This document shows, in pieces, positions 1 to 13,263 of a stretch of DNA of 64,000 nt. The stretch is from assembly GCF_035582795.1 (NCBI RefSeq), contig NC_134367.1:41043062-41107061 (forward strand), given 5' to 3'. Position 1 is the first letter of the stretch. The number at the start of each line of letters is the position of its first letter. The notes beneath the pieces were generated by a model that saw nothing but the letters and a program-made list of their open reading frames with translations, was not told the origin of the DNA and made no database searches. The stretch comes from Mycteria americana (Eukaryota > Chordata > Aves > Ciconiiformes > Ciconiidae). Position numbers and translations under genes: made by a program.

Positions 1-120
1 GAATATCATCCCAAATTCTCTGCTTGATTTTTTTAAAAATGAATTTACTTTTTTTCATTATTATTCACAATAAGCTTTCGGGGGGAGGGGGAGGATGACA
101 CACACACAAAACCTCAGTTC

Positions 121-185
121 TCTCCGTATCCAAACATCAGATGTACAAACATGAGATTATCTCTCCATATGCAAACATCAGATGT
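121..185 (+). repeat. Two tandem copies, 41-bp period
   Basis: tctccgtatccaaacatcag at 121 recurs as tctccatatgcaaacatcag at 162, each followed by atgt. It is a local duplication with two mismatches over 24 bases. Confidence 0.8.
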
Positions 186-3100
186 GCAGGTGACAGAGAC
201 AGCAGCACTCTTTCGTCCAACCTGGCTGGCCAGGGATAGCCTTGCCTTGGAGGATTGAGTTTCAGGGTCTTTTTAGTGCTGAGACACGGAGCACATTTCA
301 ACAGGGGGACCTGCCCTGTCCTTGCAGATTATCCTGTGAGGGATTCTGGGCTGAGCACTGCTCACCTTCGCCCTGGTCCTTGGCTGTGGCTGTGCAGCAG
401 TGCCTGGTTCACCGGCCCCAGTTGTTCCTGACTGGCTTCAGACAAGCACCCCAGGCAGCATCCCAAGCCCCCAGCTCCTAATCGCCAAACTCTTTGCCTG
501 CCTTCTCAGAAACGTTATCTGATCATGCAGATCTCTCCACCTCTGCAGTCAGCCCCCCGGGCCATGCCTGGAGCTGACCGACAGCTTGTTTGGGCTGCCT
601 CTGAACTGCAGTGCTGACGGCATCTCCGCAGTCTTGCAACTCAATCTTTTGAACAGTTTCTTCTATGCCTGCATAGACCACCTGATCCCTTGACTTTAAA
701 AGACCGAAACTGTCACACAAGAGCATGACGTGCTAATGACTGATGTGCAGGATAAGGCCCCAAGTTGACAACACTGATATATACATTTTAGATACTGAAA
801 GCTACTGTGCTTAGCAAGGAAAAAAAAAAGTGTTCAATCCTTAACTACTTAAGAGCTTCTCTTCTTCCAAATACACCAGTCAATGCTGCTACTCCATGAT
901 AAATATTCTCCACAGACAGATCAAATTGTGGCACCAAATATTTCTAAAAATGAAGTAGCAATGAGAAGGACAGTAATGCCAGCAACAAAGAAATTGATCT
1001 TGAGATTTGGCGTAGAGGTTATTTAAGCATGCTATACTGATCAGAGAAGGCACTCACAACCCTAACGAGGAAAGATGGTAGAAAATCGAGAGGGAAAAGT
1101 ATAATTAAACAAAGACAGCTTTTGCATAATGGAAACATATTTCTTTTCAGATTTTGCACCTACCCAGCAGAATCCCTGCAACGACTGCCACAATGATGCA
1201 AATGTTCAAATAATGCCTGCTCACATCTGCAGGGACAGGCAAACTTGAGGTGGTCCAAGGAGTGAAGCTACTTGGCTGGTATGATTAGCTGAGAGTGAAC
1301 CTGGAGCACTGGGATGTGTGCAAAGAGAGTATTGATTAGCAGAGGGACACGGCACAAATTCCCGGAGATATATGGGGACATGAGGCTGCTACGCACAGGT
1401 TAGCAGGTGTTGGTTCATTGATCAAACAGACATACAATGCAGTCATCAAAGGTAGCAGTTCAGATTGCAGCAGAGCACAGGCCCGACAAGGTAGCTTTGA
1501 AACCAGGACAATGATGGAAACAAAATCAAAGAGAGCTCCATCTTTGTAGTAATCAGAAGAAGATCATGCCCAGGTAGATGAGGCTGAGACTAAAGGCAGG
1601 ATGACGAGAACATGGCCCTTGCCTGACTGGGGTTAGCAAAGTGGAAAGAAACAATGTTGATGAGCAAGACCGATGCACAATGCTCTCCAGTGCAAGGAAT
1701 GAAGGCACAAAAGCAGAAACAACCCTCTTTCTAATTAAGACAGCAAAAACTAGAGGTAAGAGACTGATCTGAAGCCCAGCTAAACCGAATGGTTAAGAGG
1801 CCAATGAGGTTGCAATTAACAAGTGGCAAGGGTTGGGTGCTGGGTACAAGTAACCTCGCCTCCTCCCTCCCACCTGCCCAGCGAGTCAGTCCATGCTAGC
1901 AGAAAACAGAGGATAAAGGAGTTACAAGCAGCCGATAATGAACAGGAAGAAAAACCATTGGCAGCAATTGTGGAAGCACTGGAAAGAAGCATTTGGAAGA
2001 GGTATCAAAAAGCCAGTTCAATGTAGGTATTTATGTATGCACGCAGGCTGAATGCAACATGTAGTTACTCATGTCTACTTGGGCTTTTACCAAAAACCCA
2101 CCTGAGTACAAGAAATAGTTAGTATTCTGGTGTTAGTCAACAGGTGGCAAAGGAAACAGGGGATGCCGTTCACACGCTAGTCCCACAGAAGCGTTGAACA
2201 CGGCTCTCGGGTTTCTGAGAAGCAGCTGCCAGCTCTCTGTGCCCTGTTCCCTCGACAAGAGTAACCTGTGTCCACAGGAGAAAGGTGGTCCTTCACACCA
2301 TTTAGATCCACAGCCTCCTATGGTCCTGCCAAACATTTTGGGAACTGAACTGAGCTCAGCCACATCTACGGAGTCACGCTGAATAAATTGGCTGGATCCC
2401 TCCTTCCAGCAAATAAGGCTTTTTTTACGATTATTTACTGTATATGCTCTTTCCAGCCCCATAGAGGGGGTGTGTCTGCTGGCAGACTCGCCTGCACTGG
2501 GACACAATCCCACAGTTTAGTGTCAAGCCCTGCTCCATCCAAGGGGACATTCCCCAGAGTGCGAGGAGCCGGCTGGAGGGGCTCAGGCACCAGCAGGAGA
2601 AGACAGACAGCCTTTTCCAAACAACCTGTTTCCTCATCATCCTGAGCCTTTTGGTAGCCTGGATACTCCAGTGGCCCCAATAAGACACCAGCAACAGGAA
2701 TAACACCACAACCCTTGACTGATTATTCCATGATTTCGTGCTCTTTGCTGAAGGCACAGTGGCATTCTCCGTCCTAATTTTGCTAAGAACACAGAATGCT
2801 ATGATTTGGTACATTATAAGGGTTTGAGGCAATCCCAGAGGGAAGTTGTTTAAATTACATTAACCAAAAGGGGAATTGAAATTGCAGTTTTGCACTTCCT
2901 CTATTGAGTCAGACTGTCAGGCTCATACCAAAAGCACCAAAGATACCTGTAAATAAAACCCAGATGAGATCCTCTCTACTATTCCAATGCGACAGCCATT
3001 TTGCCTGATGGTCTTACTTGGTTTTCTGACTGTGCCCACACTGCTAATCCAGTTAGTGTCTACACCACTCATTTCATCTCACCATCAAATCAAAGGAAGC

Positions 3101-3660
3101 TTTTACTTTGCCGTATTAAGTATCTTTCTTAAGCTATTGGAACAATATATAATGCATAAATTTCAGCAGCTCTTTGGAAAGATGGTAATTTTAAGTCTCT
3201 CCCAGCAGTTAAAGTCTCACCTCATTACTTACAATATCTTGTCTTTTTCTGTAAATATTATCCTATTATCAGTTACCGTCATAAAGACAGGCAATCATCT
3301 GTATTTGCAAACACATCTTCTGTTCAGGTACTCTGTGGATGCCTTTAGATTCCTGTCAAGCTCCAGTGGATCAGAATCCCATGTCTAACTCTGTGCTCCA
3401 TGTCCTGGCACAGACATGCCAGCGAGCTCTGTTCAACGGGCATCCTTTGTACTGACTGTACGAAATAACCTAATGTTTTCAGCATAAACTTGGGATGTCC
3501 CTCTACACTTTCCCGTAGGGTGACGGTGGTGCTGTCATACCCAACAGCAGTCAAACACTTTGCACATTGTGTTCATTTCTTTCTGGGATGCTTGGCCATG
3601 AGGCACGGCTGCGTCACAGCAACCATGAACTGCAAGTGCCAGCGCTTCACTTGCAGCCCG

Positions 3661-3726
3661 GTGCCACGTACACAGGAACCTGCTAGCAAACCCCGTGTCA
3701 CGTACACAGTAACCTGTTAGCAAACC
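3661..3726 (+). repeat. Two tandem copies, 34-bp period
   Basis: The 32-base unit beginning gtgccacgtacacaggaacc (3,661) recurs at 3,695 as gtgtcacgtacacagtaacc with three mismatches; both end ctagcaaacc or ttagcaaacc. Confidence 0.85.
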
Positions 3727-6700
3727 GCTGAAGACTGAGAAATCTTCACTAACATATTTTTTTTTCCTTCCCTTAACATATTTAATTGTGACTGGCAATT
3801 TAAAGACTCTGAAAGATATGTTAGTACCACAGGTTGTGTAACGTTTGACATTTGACAGCAACACCGTTGACCAGGAGAAAACCACAAAGTTACTGATGAA
3901 GAATTACCAGACCCAATCAGAAATCACAAAATATCAACATCTAGCTGCAATACAATTCTAGAACCTCATTTTCTCTTGCTTACAAAGCTAGTTTAACCCC
4001 AAGCACTGATGTTTTAGTCCCAAAGCAACCTTTAAGTTAATTTTCGAAGTAAAAACTTTGACAGAATGGAAGGAGAAGAAAACTTTTTGAGAGAAGGGAA
4101 AGAGAGTGTCAAAAAATATCTAACTGTTCCTCTTTAACAGTAACAAAATTTAAAAAATATATTACCCCTTTGTTCAACAAGAATAAGTCAGACAGCTGAG
4201 AAACTGCAGGATGGTGTTTGAAGGTGAGCAGTCCTTGACGCTTGGATGTACGTTCCCAAAACTGATGTATGAAAGAGTTGCATCTTTCTTTTATACCAGT
4301 AAAGCTAGATCATATTCCTCGCCCACATGTAAGCCATAGGATCAACTGTACATTTTATCTAATGACTGAACATTACTTTACGTAATTACCAGCCCACCAT
4401 GCTGATCTTATCTTCGACTTGACTTTCATAAAGATTATTTTTTTCTTATATAATGAAAGAAAGGTCAGCTTGCGAGCACAAACTCAGTGCTGTATGAGTT
4501 TCCTGGGGAACTCAAATATCGAGCATCCAGTCATTTGCTGTGGTTTTCAGTGAACAGAATCTCATTTTTAAAAAGGAAGAGTTACTAAGGTTTCCTAATG
4601 CTTCTTATCAAACTGGAGAGTAATTTATTTTTTAAAAAACATAAAACACTTCTACAGCAATGGCATTGTTTTAGCAAAGAATAACAAAATAAAGAGCAGC
4701 AGAGATCTATACAAACATTTAAAAGAATAATCTCCATTTGAATTTAATGCCCAGAGAATGAATGCATGGATAAATATAGAAGGATTACCTTTATAGAGAA
4801 AGATTTCTGGCAAGATCTCATTTTGGTTTTTAGTGTAAAGCTAATGCAATGGAGGCACTTCTGAAAACTGCACCAGGGTGCAGATTTTTAAGACTTAGGG
4901 ACTTGGAAGTCCTCAATTTCAAGTGACAGAGTCTGTGTTGATGCTGGCTAAATAAGACAGGTCCCACTCTGCTTCTGGCCCTGAGGCGAAGCGGCACAGC
5001 GGGGCTTGCGTCCACTCAACTCTTCCCTTCCCCTTCCCAAAGGGGAGGTGCACACCCAAACACCTACTGGGAACAGCCCCTGGCAATGCAGACAGTCCCG
5101 GGTCAGTGCTCAAGGCCATTCCTGCAACCCTTGTGTTTTCAAGTCCTGGAGACTTGAGGGAGATTCACTTCAGATGTCCGAAGTTCACTTCAGAAGTTAA
5201 CTGCCTAAACCCGAGTTACTTACTCTAGACTGCCTTTATAGTCAATGGAGAGAAATAGCCTTAAACATCTATTTCGATACAAGATTAAGTCACTTTTCCA
5301 GTGTGCCTGTTTTTCACCATTGAGAGCCCAGGGCAACTAGCTTGGATTGCTAACTGTCCTACCCTTAAAGCTTTACAAATATTTTATAGTTTTAAGAAAC
5401 TCCTAAACATCCAAAGGCTTAAAATTACTTTTTACGCACCTACTTTTTGTCACTCACTGTTGGAGATGCGATATTGAAAGACACCCCTATAGATTCTTGC
5501 ATTCCTATGAAAATGAGACTTTGGTTCGTGATTCAGTCTCTTCCAAAATGTTTATTGTATAGTTGGATATGGTGAATCATACCTGATCGGATTTCTGCCG
5601 TTCAGTTCTCTTGTCCGTTGCTTCGACTCTCTTTTTAATAACAGCAGCACCCCCGGACTCTGCTAGCTATTTCAGACACATTTATCGCAACCGTATCACC
5701 TCTGCCTTTACTAACATACTCATCTGCTTCAATGTGTCGGATACCTTTTTCTCTTCTATTTGTTCCACTGATCATTATAACAAAGGTAAACTCAAAACAA
5801 TTGTCCCCAGCCTACGCTTGGCTTGAAATTGGCTTCTGTTTCAAAACTGAAGATGGATTTCTGCACCTGGAAGCTTGTCTGGTTTTCATCCAACAATATG
5901 AGCTGGTCTAATAAAAGATAAATAAAAAAAAAGTCTCTCTTCCTATGATCTTGCTTCATTTAATAACAAAAGCATAAGGTTGAAATTTGAAAGCTATTGG
6001 TAAACAGTTTACTGAGAAATATTCCCCTGGAAGACAGAAGCTTAATATTTCTTGTCATTCAAAGCAAAACTGATGAAAATTGCTGAAGTTTATAGAGTGC
6101 CTCTGACTTGGCTCTGTCCTGCCCATTTCATACTCACCCCAGCTTGTAGTCCTATGGGAAACCCAGGACGACTTGTGATGCTTCACAAAAAAACAGAAAA
6201 CTATCTTCATCATCAGGAAAACAAGTAATGATTGTGTTGTATATTCATATGTGGTACTTGCTTACCTATATATTGTAGCATGTCATCAACTAGTAAAAAG
6301 GAAATGCTATACAAAATAGTTCTTTCATTAGAAGGACTCAAGCACAGTGACAATGTTACCCCCACAGCATAAAAGAAAAATAAAAGTGCCCACAACCTGG
6401 TACTCTTTTCCTATCAGAATGTATTAGGAATAAATCTTGTGAAGTCAATGGAATTACGCTGGTATAAAAGATAGTTTAAAAAAAGCTCCTATTTTTATTA
6501 AGAGGATTTCTTACTTTAGCCGCTCCAAATCTCCAACTAAAAATACTTGGTCAAATCTGTCTTAATGTGTGACTGAATGAGAAATGAGAGAATGTGGCTC
6601 ACTGTTTTAGAAGGGGAAAAAAACCTCTAGTTTATTAAACAGGGTATTCTTAAATCACTTTGCAATACTCCTACAGTTTTTTGCTACACTGTGATATTAC

Positions 6701-9700
6701 GATTTTATGGCCTATATAAGTATATGGATGAAAAGATAGGTAAATATATATGCCAAATTGGACCATAGAATATGCTTTGCCAAGATCAGTATTTTGTTTT
6801 CTATTTGTAGGAGCAGAAAAAGTCATTCTGAGGTGGAAAAAGCCAACAAACTGCTAAAATTGTCAAGTTTCTTTGAGGCCGCTGTGTTCCTAAATCGGAC
6901 TGGGACTCTATTAAGGAGCATAAGTTAAACTAAATATAGCATTTGTTAAGACTGAAATCAGTGTGAGCTCAGCACCTAAGTATTATGGAGTTTCAGAACT
7001 CCTGGCTCTTTTCTAGGAGCTGGGTCCCTACAGCTCCTTCTCTGGCTTTCTCTGGAAAGGAGGGTTCATGTCTCTTCCCTTGCTCGGCCAGATGCTGTCT
7101 CAGGGTATCTGTCCTACTTCCCTTCTTAGCAATATCTGCTTATCTACAGGCTGCTTCCTGATGCTGCCTCTTCCTCGCGAGCGGAAAGCTTTTCTGCTTT
7201 GCCACTCAGCGGAGTTGCAGGGCATCCCCCAGCACTGTCAGTAAAAGAATGGAAGAATGGGAAAGGGCTCCCTTGCTTCAGAAAATAAACTCTTTTATTC
7301 AAAAATAACAACTCCACAAACAGACACGCTCCCCGCCCCCCCCAAGTGTGGTCACAGATTAGCACTATTAAACAGAATTTACCTACTTTTAATAAGACTA
7401 ATACAAGGTTTGCTATACTATATACCAGCAGAAAGGACAGTACAGAGCGCGCCTACTTTTTTTTAACACTGCTGCATTCTTCAGAACCATTCCTGCCTTC
7501 TTTCTTGATTGTCCTATTCTTTGTAGCTAAGCAAATGAGAAGAAACAAACTTTAAAATGAAGTTCTGATATCACTTGTGGCTTGGATGGACAAACAGGTT
7601 GAGTTCCGGAGGATTTTTTTTTAATAAATCACATTTCAGAACTTCCTGCAAATGCACCCAAAATCTACCCTTCATCATTTGTGCAAACTCAGAAAACAGA
7701 AGCCCCCCTTCTGAGAATGGAAGCTATCACGCACGCTCACCCGATGCCAGAAACTCCTCTTCCCTTTGCTCTTGCGATCTTCGAATACCTCCTTGGTTTC
7801 TTTCTCCAGCCCTGCCCTACAAGTGGACGCAGCACCCACAAGTTCGAGCCTGCACCAGGCCCTGCCCCAGAAGGGATCCCGCAGCACTGGCACTATCTTT
7901 TGCATTTTGGGTGTCACTTCCTTCATTTGTCGTGTTATCTTCCAAGCGTCCCAGGGGGAGAGAGGTTCCCACATACCACAAGCTGCTCCGCACTGACGCA
8001 GGCAAATTATCAGAGTTGCTGAAGAGAGATAACAACAAAAAGTCCCACCAAAATGACTAAGAGCAAGATTTCCTGGGGATTCAAGGAAAAAAGAAGCAAC
8101 CTGAGTGTTAAACAAAAAGATACACGGGTATTTCAATATTTTACTGAGTCTCCCAAATCCTTCCCAGTTTGCTTGAAACTTTTCCAGTTGCCATTTGTCT
8201 GTTTTCAGAGACAGTAACACCAGCTCAGTAGATACACACTTAAACAAGGCTCCCCAGGACAACGGAAAATAGAGATATACAGCATTCTGAAATAAAGAGC
8301 TCCTGTCTGCCAAAATACTTCATACCGTATTATGTGGAGAGTGAAAGTCAAGTTTTCTGTTCTTTTACAGATGTTTTCAACTGATCATCTAAAATTATCT
8401 CTCAAAGCAATACTTTTTGGCCTCATCCTCCTTCGCTTAAAATCAATAGGAGTTCTGCCATTATTTCAAATGCCACTGGGTCAGGACTTTTAAGATTAGC
8501 TATTAGTGTTCTCAAGCTTCAGCCAAACATTGATTATTCTGAGATAATAAGGTTTTCAGTACTTATTGCACATAAATAATTGACTGCAAAGCCTCTCCTA
8601 TTCTAAAGCGATAGTGTAAAGAGGGTTCACTAATACATATCTTTTTTTTTTGCTTTTTAAAGGAATTAATATTACAGATGATAGCACTTCAAAAATATGT
8701 GCAATAATCATTATTTCACCAAAGCTAAGTAAAAATTGTGCCTCTGAAGAAAAATAGTAAGATTACAAGGAATACACATGCTTTTTTCCCTTTTTTTACT
8801 GTAACTTGTCAAGGTCAAATTGTTTAATCATGGCATGTTATCAGGCAACTTATGGTACTAATAGGATGATGGCTTCTGTTTAGCTCTGTTTTCATGCTTC
8901 TTTTTGGAATAGGTTTATTTGAAATCCAATTCCTTTGAGCAAAATTAGAATAGATAATATTACAACTGTCACAGCATTGTGGAACAGCAAACAAAATGTC
9001 ATTAATGTGTAGGTTTGACCCCAAGGGCTTTAGATATTGTATTTCAATACTCTTTTCTCTACTTTTAATTAATAAAAGTAACTACACCTCATATAATGAC
9101 TAAACCAGCTCACAAGGTCAGGAACGACTATCCCTTTTACGTATAACATTGCCCAGTTGAAGTAACCAGGTTTGTTAGACTCCTGAAACATTATTATCAG
9201 ACAGAGGTAAAACACTAGACTAGATAGATTACTGATCAAACTGATTATGTCAGTGAATATGTTCCTGCACCATAAGGGTAGACCATGAGAGGTAGATAAT
9301 GCAGCCTTACTTTAAACATATTTCAGTATTTAGCTTTTTTCATGAAAAAAAAATAATTACCATATGAATGGATCATTGCATGTCAGGTTTAGATCTGATA
9401 AATAGCCATGTAAAAGTGAAATGTATACTTCAAGTGCAGCTAAAACAAAGAAGCCTGATCAATAATGCAGGATGTCTCATTTATACAACTAGCAATTTCA
9501 GCAACTCTCATTATCTAATACAGAAATAATTATTCCAACAATTAGCTATTATCTTTCTCTAGCCCCAAATCTGAACACTTTCATATGCTCGCTGTATCAC
9601 CTCTTCTACTAGTAGAGATTTCTATTATGAATTGCTTTCACATTTCATAGAACTTTATTGCTTGCTTTTTACAAATGAAAGCAGAAAAAATGCTTAAGTT

Positions 9701-11636
9701 CATCAAATTCCGATCAAATCGCGGCAAGCAAGAGTAGCCTACAGTGCTGATAATAAAAAAATGCACTGACATAGAAACATAGCTGGAAAAGGGATTCTGA
9801 AGAAAACAACTTATTTCTATCACATTACCAAGAGGCTGGTTACCAGGTTGCTGTGACCCTCTCTACTGTCACTGCACAGAGAATCTTGGCTGCCTGGTCA
9901 TTCAGCTGAATGAAAAATTCACCATACTTATGATCCGTATTGCAGCAACACCTAAGAAACCCACGCCGAGACCAAGCAGAGATGGTCCCCTGCCTCGGAG
10001 AACTCACCATCTCGTACCAGGTTTGGAGGAGTAAAGTCATTCCCCCAAACTCCTCCTCTTCCACCCACCTGCGTGTTTTTCTGAAGACATCAGATCTCAA
10101 ACTGATGTTCTGGGCTTCACCAGGATTTCCAGATGAGGTTCTAGGTCTACATAGTGCAGCACGTCAGCTCCCACGCTCACAGCGGTCTCTTCTGATCACA
10201 CATCTAAGCAATCCCTTCACACAGCCACCTGCCCCTCTGAAAGAGCTGTGCATAGCATACGTTTCATATTTGTGAGAGACTTTCAGAGCAACGAATTAAG
10301 GGAATTATACATGGTATTTGGTTATCAGTGTGACTCAGTGCATGGAAAACGGGCTAGTGCGGTGTAATTAATGCCATACTGGAAAGTAAAGCAGGCCAAT
10401 ATTGCCCACCTCCATACAGGTACCTTTCAGAAATAAAAAGGGCTTACATTTACGTAATAACACTTCAGTATAGATCTTATGGTACTTTGAAGGCCAGACA
10501 CTGAGGGTTGATTTCCCATGACATTGAAGTGTAGCCACTCTCAAGAGGCAGAACTGTAGCCATTTGCTGCCAGGAACATGACACGGCTGTCCTCAGAGGG
10601 CCAGCAATGAATCATAGTAATGTCTCAAATTTAAGCTAAATGTCTAAGTAGACTGTAAAGGTCTAGACTGTAAATTTGGGGGGAGGGAGAGGGCAGGGAA
10701 GGAAGTCCAAAAACCAGTAAAAGTGTAGAAGTTGCTATTTTATATAATCTTGTAGTCCAGGCTATTTTTTAAGCTAAGCTTAGATTATAAAAGGAAAGAG
10801 CTGAGAAAGAACTAAATAAAATCTCCTAGTTCAAATGGTCTAGATGGTGCATGTGTCCTCTTTCCAGATATGCGAAACACAGTGGGAAATGCTTCAAGGG
10901 ATCACTCCCTGCTTCAACACTCAGGAATCACTTTGTTCATGCAAACTTCTGTGTGCACTTCAATAATAAGCTGTCAAGAAGTACAGGTTATTGATATTTT
11001 ACCCTTGCAAAACAGCACAGAAGGAGAAAAGATACCACAGTGGGACTGAATTCCCCCAACTTTAGACATCTGCCGTACAGATGGCCAATGTCCAAGCTGG
11101 TTACTCTGGCTACCTCTACAGTCAATGGGAAGACACAGGCGTTTTCAGGGTGCAGTTCATCTCATCTATCTTAGCACTCTCCTTAGAATGAAATGGGTGA
11201 TGCCCTACAATTGCTTGTTTCTCTCCACTGGTTATACACAGGTCAAGAAACTGGCTTAGTCACATCCATTTTTTAAGATATTCACACTTGACCAGATGAA
11301 TCCAGCCCAAAGCATCTTTCACGTTATGGCTAATATGCCAGGAATAGATACAATCATACTTTTTTTTTACACTTAGACAATCTGAGGTCCATGCTGTTTC
11401 CCAAGTTCTCTGTAACTTCCTACAGCCCATCCAGGAGGTTAGGAAGGGGAGGAAGGTGAGAATTGATCTTATCTGTTAATTGCCTCCTAGATTCTTTTTG
11501 TGCTCATTTGTCATCTCTTGCCTTATTTGGTTTTGAGCTTGAAAATTCTCTGAAGCAAAGGCTATCCTTTTATTCAAACTATTTTTATCCATGACAAGGG
11601 CTCCTAGACAGTATAACTATTACAAACCAACAATCT

Positions 11637-12231
11637 TGTGCTGGTTTTGGCTGGGATTGAGTCAATTTTCTTCACAGTAGCTATTTTGGGGCTATGTTTT
11701 GGATTTGTGCTGGAAACAGTGTTGATAATACAGGGATGTTTTAGTTGTTGCTGAGCAGTGCTTACACAGAGTCACAGCTTTTCTGCTTCTCACCCCACCC
11801 CACCAGCGAGTAGGCTGGGGGTGCACAAGGAGTTGGGAGTGGGACACAGCTGGGACAGCTGACCCCAACTGACCAAAGGGCTATTCCATACCATATGGCA
11901 GCATGCTCAGCATGGAAAGCTGGGGGAAGAAGAAGGAAGGGGGGATGTTCGGAGCGATGGCATTTTATCTTCCCAAGTAACGGTTACGTGTGATGGAGCC
12001 CTGCTTTCCTGGAGATGGCTGAACACCTGCCTGCCCATAGGAAGTAGTGAATGGATTCCTTGTTTTGCTTTGCTTGTGTGCACAGCTTTTGCTTTACCTG
12101 TTAAACTGTCTTTATCTCAACCCACGAGTTTTATTACTTTTACTCTTCTGATTCTCTCCCCCATCCCACTGGGGGAGAGTGAGCGAGCAGCTGCATGGGG
12201 CTTAGTTGCCAGCTGGGGTTAAACCACGACA
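11637..12231 (+). mobile_element. Solo LTR of an avian endogenous retrovirus (ERVL-like), copy 1
   Basis: The block begins TGTGCTGGTTTTGGCTGGGA and ends TTAAACCACGACA. These ends, and the internal stretch 'aaactgtctttatctcaacc', match an LTR type I know from non-galliform bird genomes. The body is about 595 bases with no retroviral genes beside it, so it is a solo LTR left by recombination. The flanks are aatct on the left and actct on the right, an imperfect 5-base target duplication, which suits an ERVL-type integration. The AATAAA-like signal seen as ATTAAA in the second copy is GTTAAA here. Family name and class are inferred from memory and duplication length. Confidence 0.8.
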
Positions 12232-13049
12232 ACTCTGCTTGCTTGATACTAAGAAGGGAATGCACCGCATCCATCTAAAGGATGGTGCTGCAAGTGCGGC
12301 TGCTGTGATGACAGTAAGCAGACTTTCAGAAACATAATCACCTTCCCAGAGCTATTCCCAGGTAGGGATAACTTCACAGAGACCTAGAGCCTGATAGGCA
12401 TAGAGAAGCCCACAGACTAACACAAAATGCATTTAACAGTACTTGTTTTGATTTCACAGAAATACATATTGAGGTCCTTCAGCTTTTAGAGTCTTTGATA
12501 CAAGCAGATACACACAGACTGGTGAAAAGCTATGCTGGTAAGTGCCACACAAGATCCTGCAAGCAAACCCTAAGCTCCAGCTACGGGATGTTGATGTCTT
12601 TTTCAGCAGTGCACTACACACTACTCTAAGAAGGCAGCCAGAGCTTTTGGCTAGCAACCTAATAAAAATATTTCAATGCCACCATTCATTAACTGACTGT
12701 ATTTTTTCCCGGGAATATCCTTTGGAGTTGTTTTGGTATTTCATAAACATTTAAAATGCCATATCTAAATGTTAGATGGGAAATTCAGAGATAGCACAAC
12801 TTTGCTACTTCTATTGGCTAGTACCAAATACTACCAAGTGAAGTACGACTAGGTAACAAATGTTAATGTTTGATATACCTTATCAAGCTGAAACATGCAT
12901 TTTTTATTTTAAACAGAGCTTCACTGCAGCACTGAAGCAAACAGAGCGCACTGGCCACTGAAACCAGATTTGCTGCTCTTTGATATGGTGCAGAACACGG
13001 TAATACAACTGATTCATTACAGCAAATAAGGTCATGAGTTTGCCATTGA
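12232..13049. other. Stretch with no recognised feature
   Basis: Lies between solo LTR copy 1 and the candidate minus-strand exon. The frames present are short and unconvincing; if the candidate exon is real this is its downstream flank. Confidence 0.5.
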
Positions 13050-13080
13050 TTTATTGGTTTAAAGGGTCATGTGTGTGAAA

Positions 13081-13263
13081 TCAGCTCACTCTGACGGAAA
13101 AGTAAAGCTCAGTGCCAATGTCTTTGTGTTTTAACAGTTTCCTGGCTGTCTGCTTTAGCTCTTCCACCAATGTTGCTTTAATGTGCAGTGAAACAGCGGA
13201 AGCAATGTCCTTGGGAACTTCTTCAGCCCTGATACCCACAGCAGTGTGCTTTAAAAAGCTATA
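13081..13263 (-). CDS. Candidate terminal exon of an unrecognised minus-strand gene
   Basis: A stop-to-stop frame of 60 codons on the minus strand has no ATG. It includes AVGIRAEEVPKDIASAV, then HIKATLVEELKQTARKLLK, and ends GTELYFSVRVS before TGA (13,083-13,081). Its residue mix (charged, amphipathic, low in Cys, Ser and Pro runs) looks more protein-like than the surrounding chance frames. An AATAAA follows 25 bases after the stop (13,055-13,050), as in a short 3' untranslated region. Possible acceptors upstream are weak (tttttaaag or gggtatcag). I do not recognise the protein. It could be a real last exon, a fragment of an old retrocopy, or chance. Confidence 0.3.
   Translation of the reverse strand, partial: YSFLKHTAVGIRAEEVPKDIASAVSLHIKATLVEELKQTARKLLKHKDIGTELYFSVRVS

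Larger units (their letters stand above)
1..11636. other. Upstream region without a recognisable gene
   Basis: Mixed-composition DNA with only short or overlapping chance frames. The longest is a 212-codon minus frame at 7,675-8,313, which resembles nothing I know. I looked for the glycoprotein hormone alpha gene (CGA), which lies upstream of ZNF292 in mammals, and found no cystine-knot exon. Apart from two local tandem duplications I see nothing specific. Confidence 0.5.

Noticed and set aside
7675..8313. 212-codon minus-strand frame
   Set aside because: It overlaps a 161-codon frame on the other strand, has no recognisable motif, promoter or splice signals, and no family resemblance. Chance is the simplest reading.
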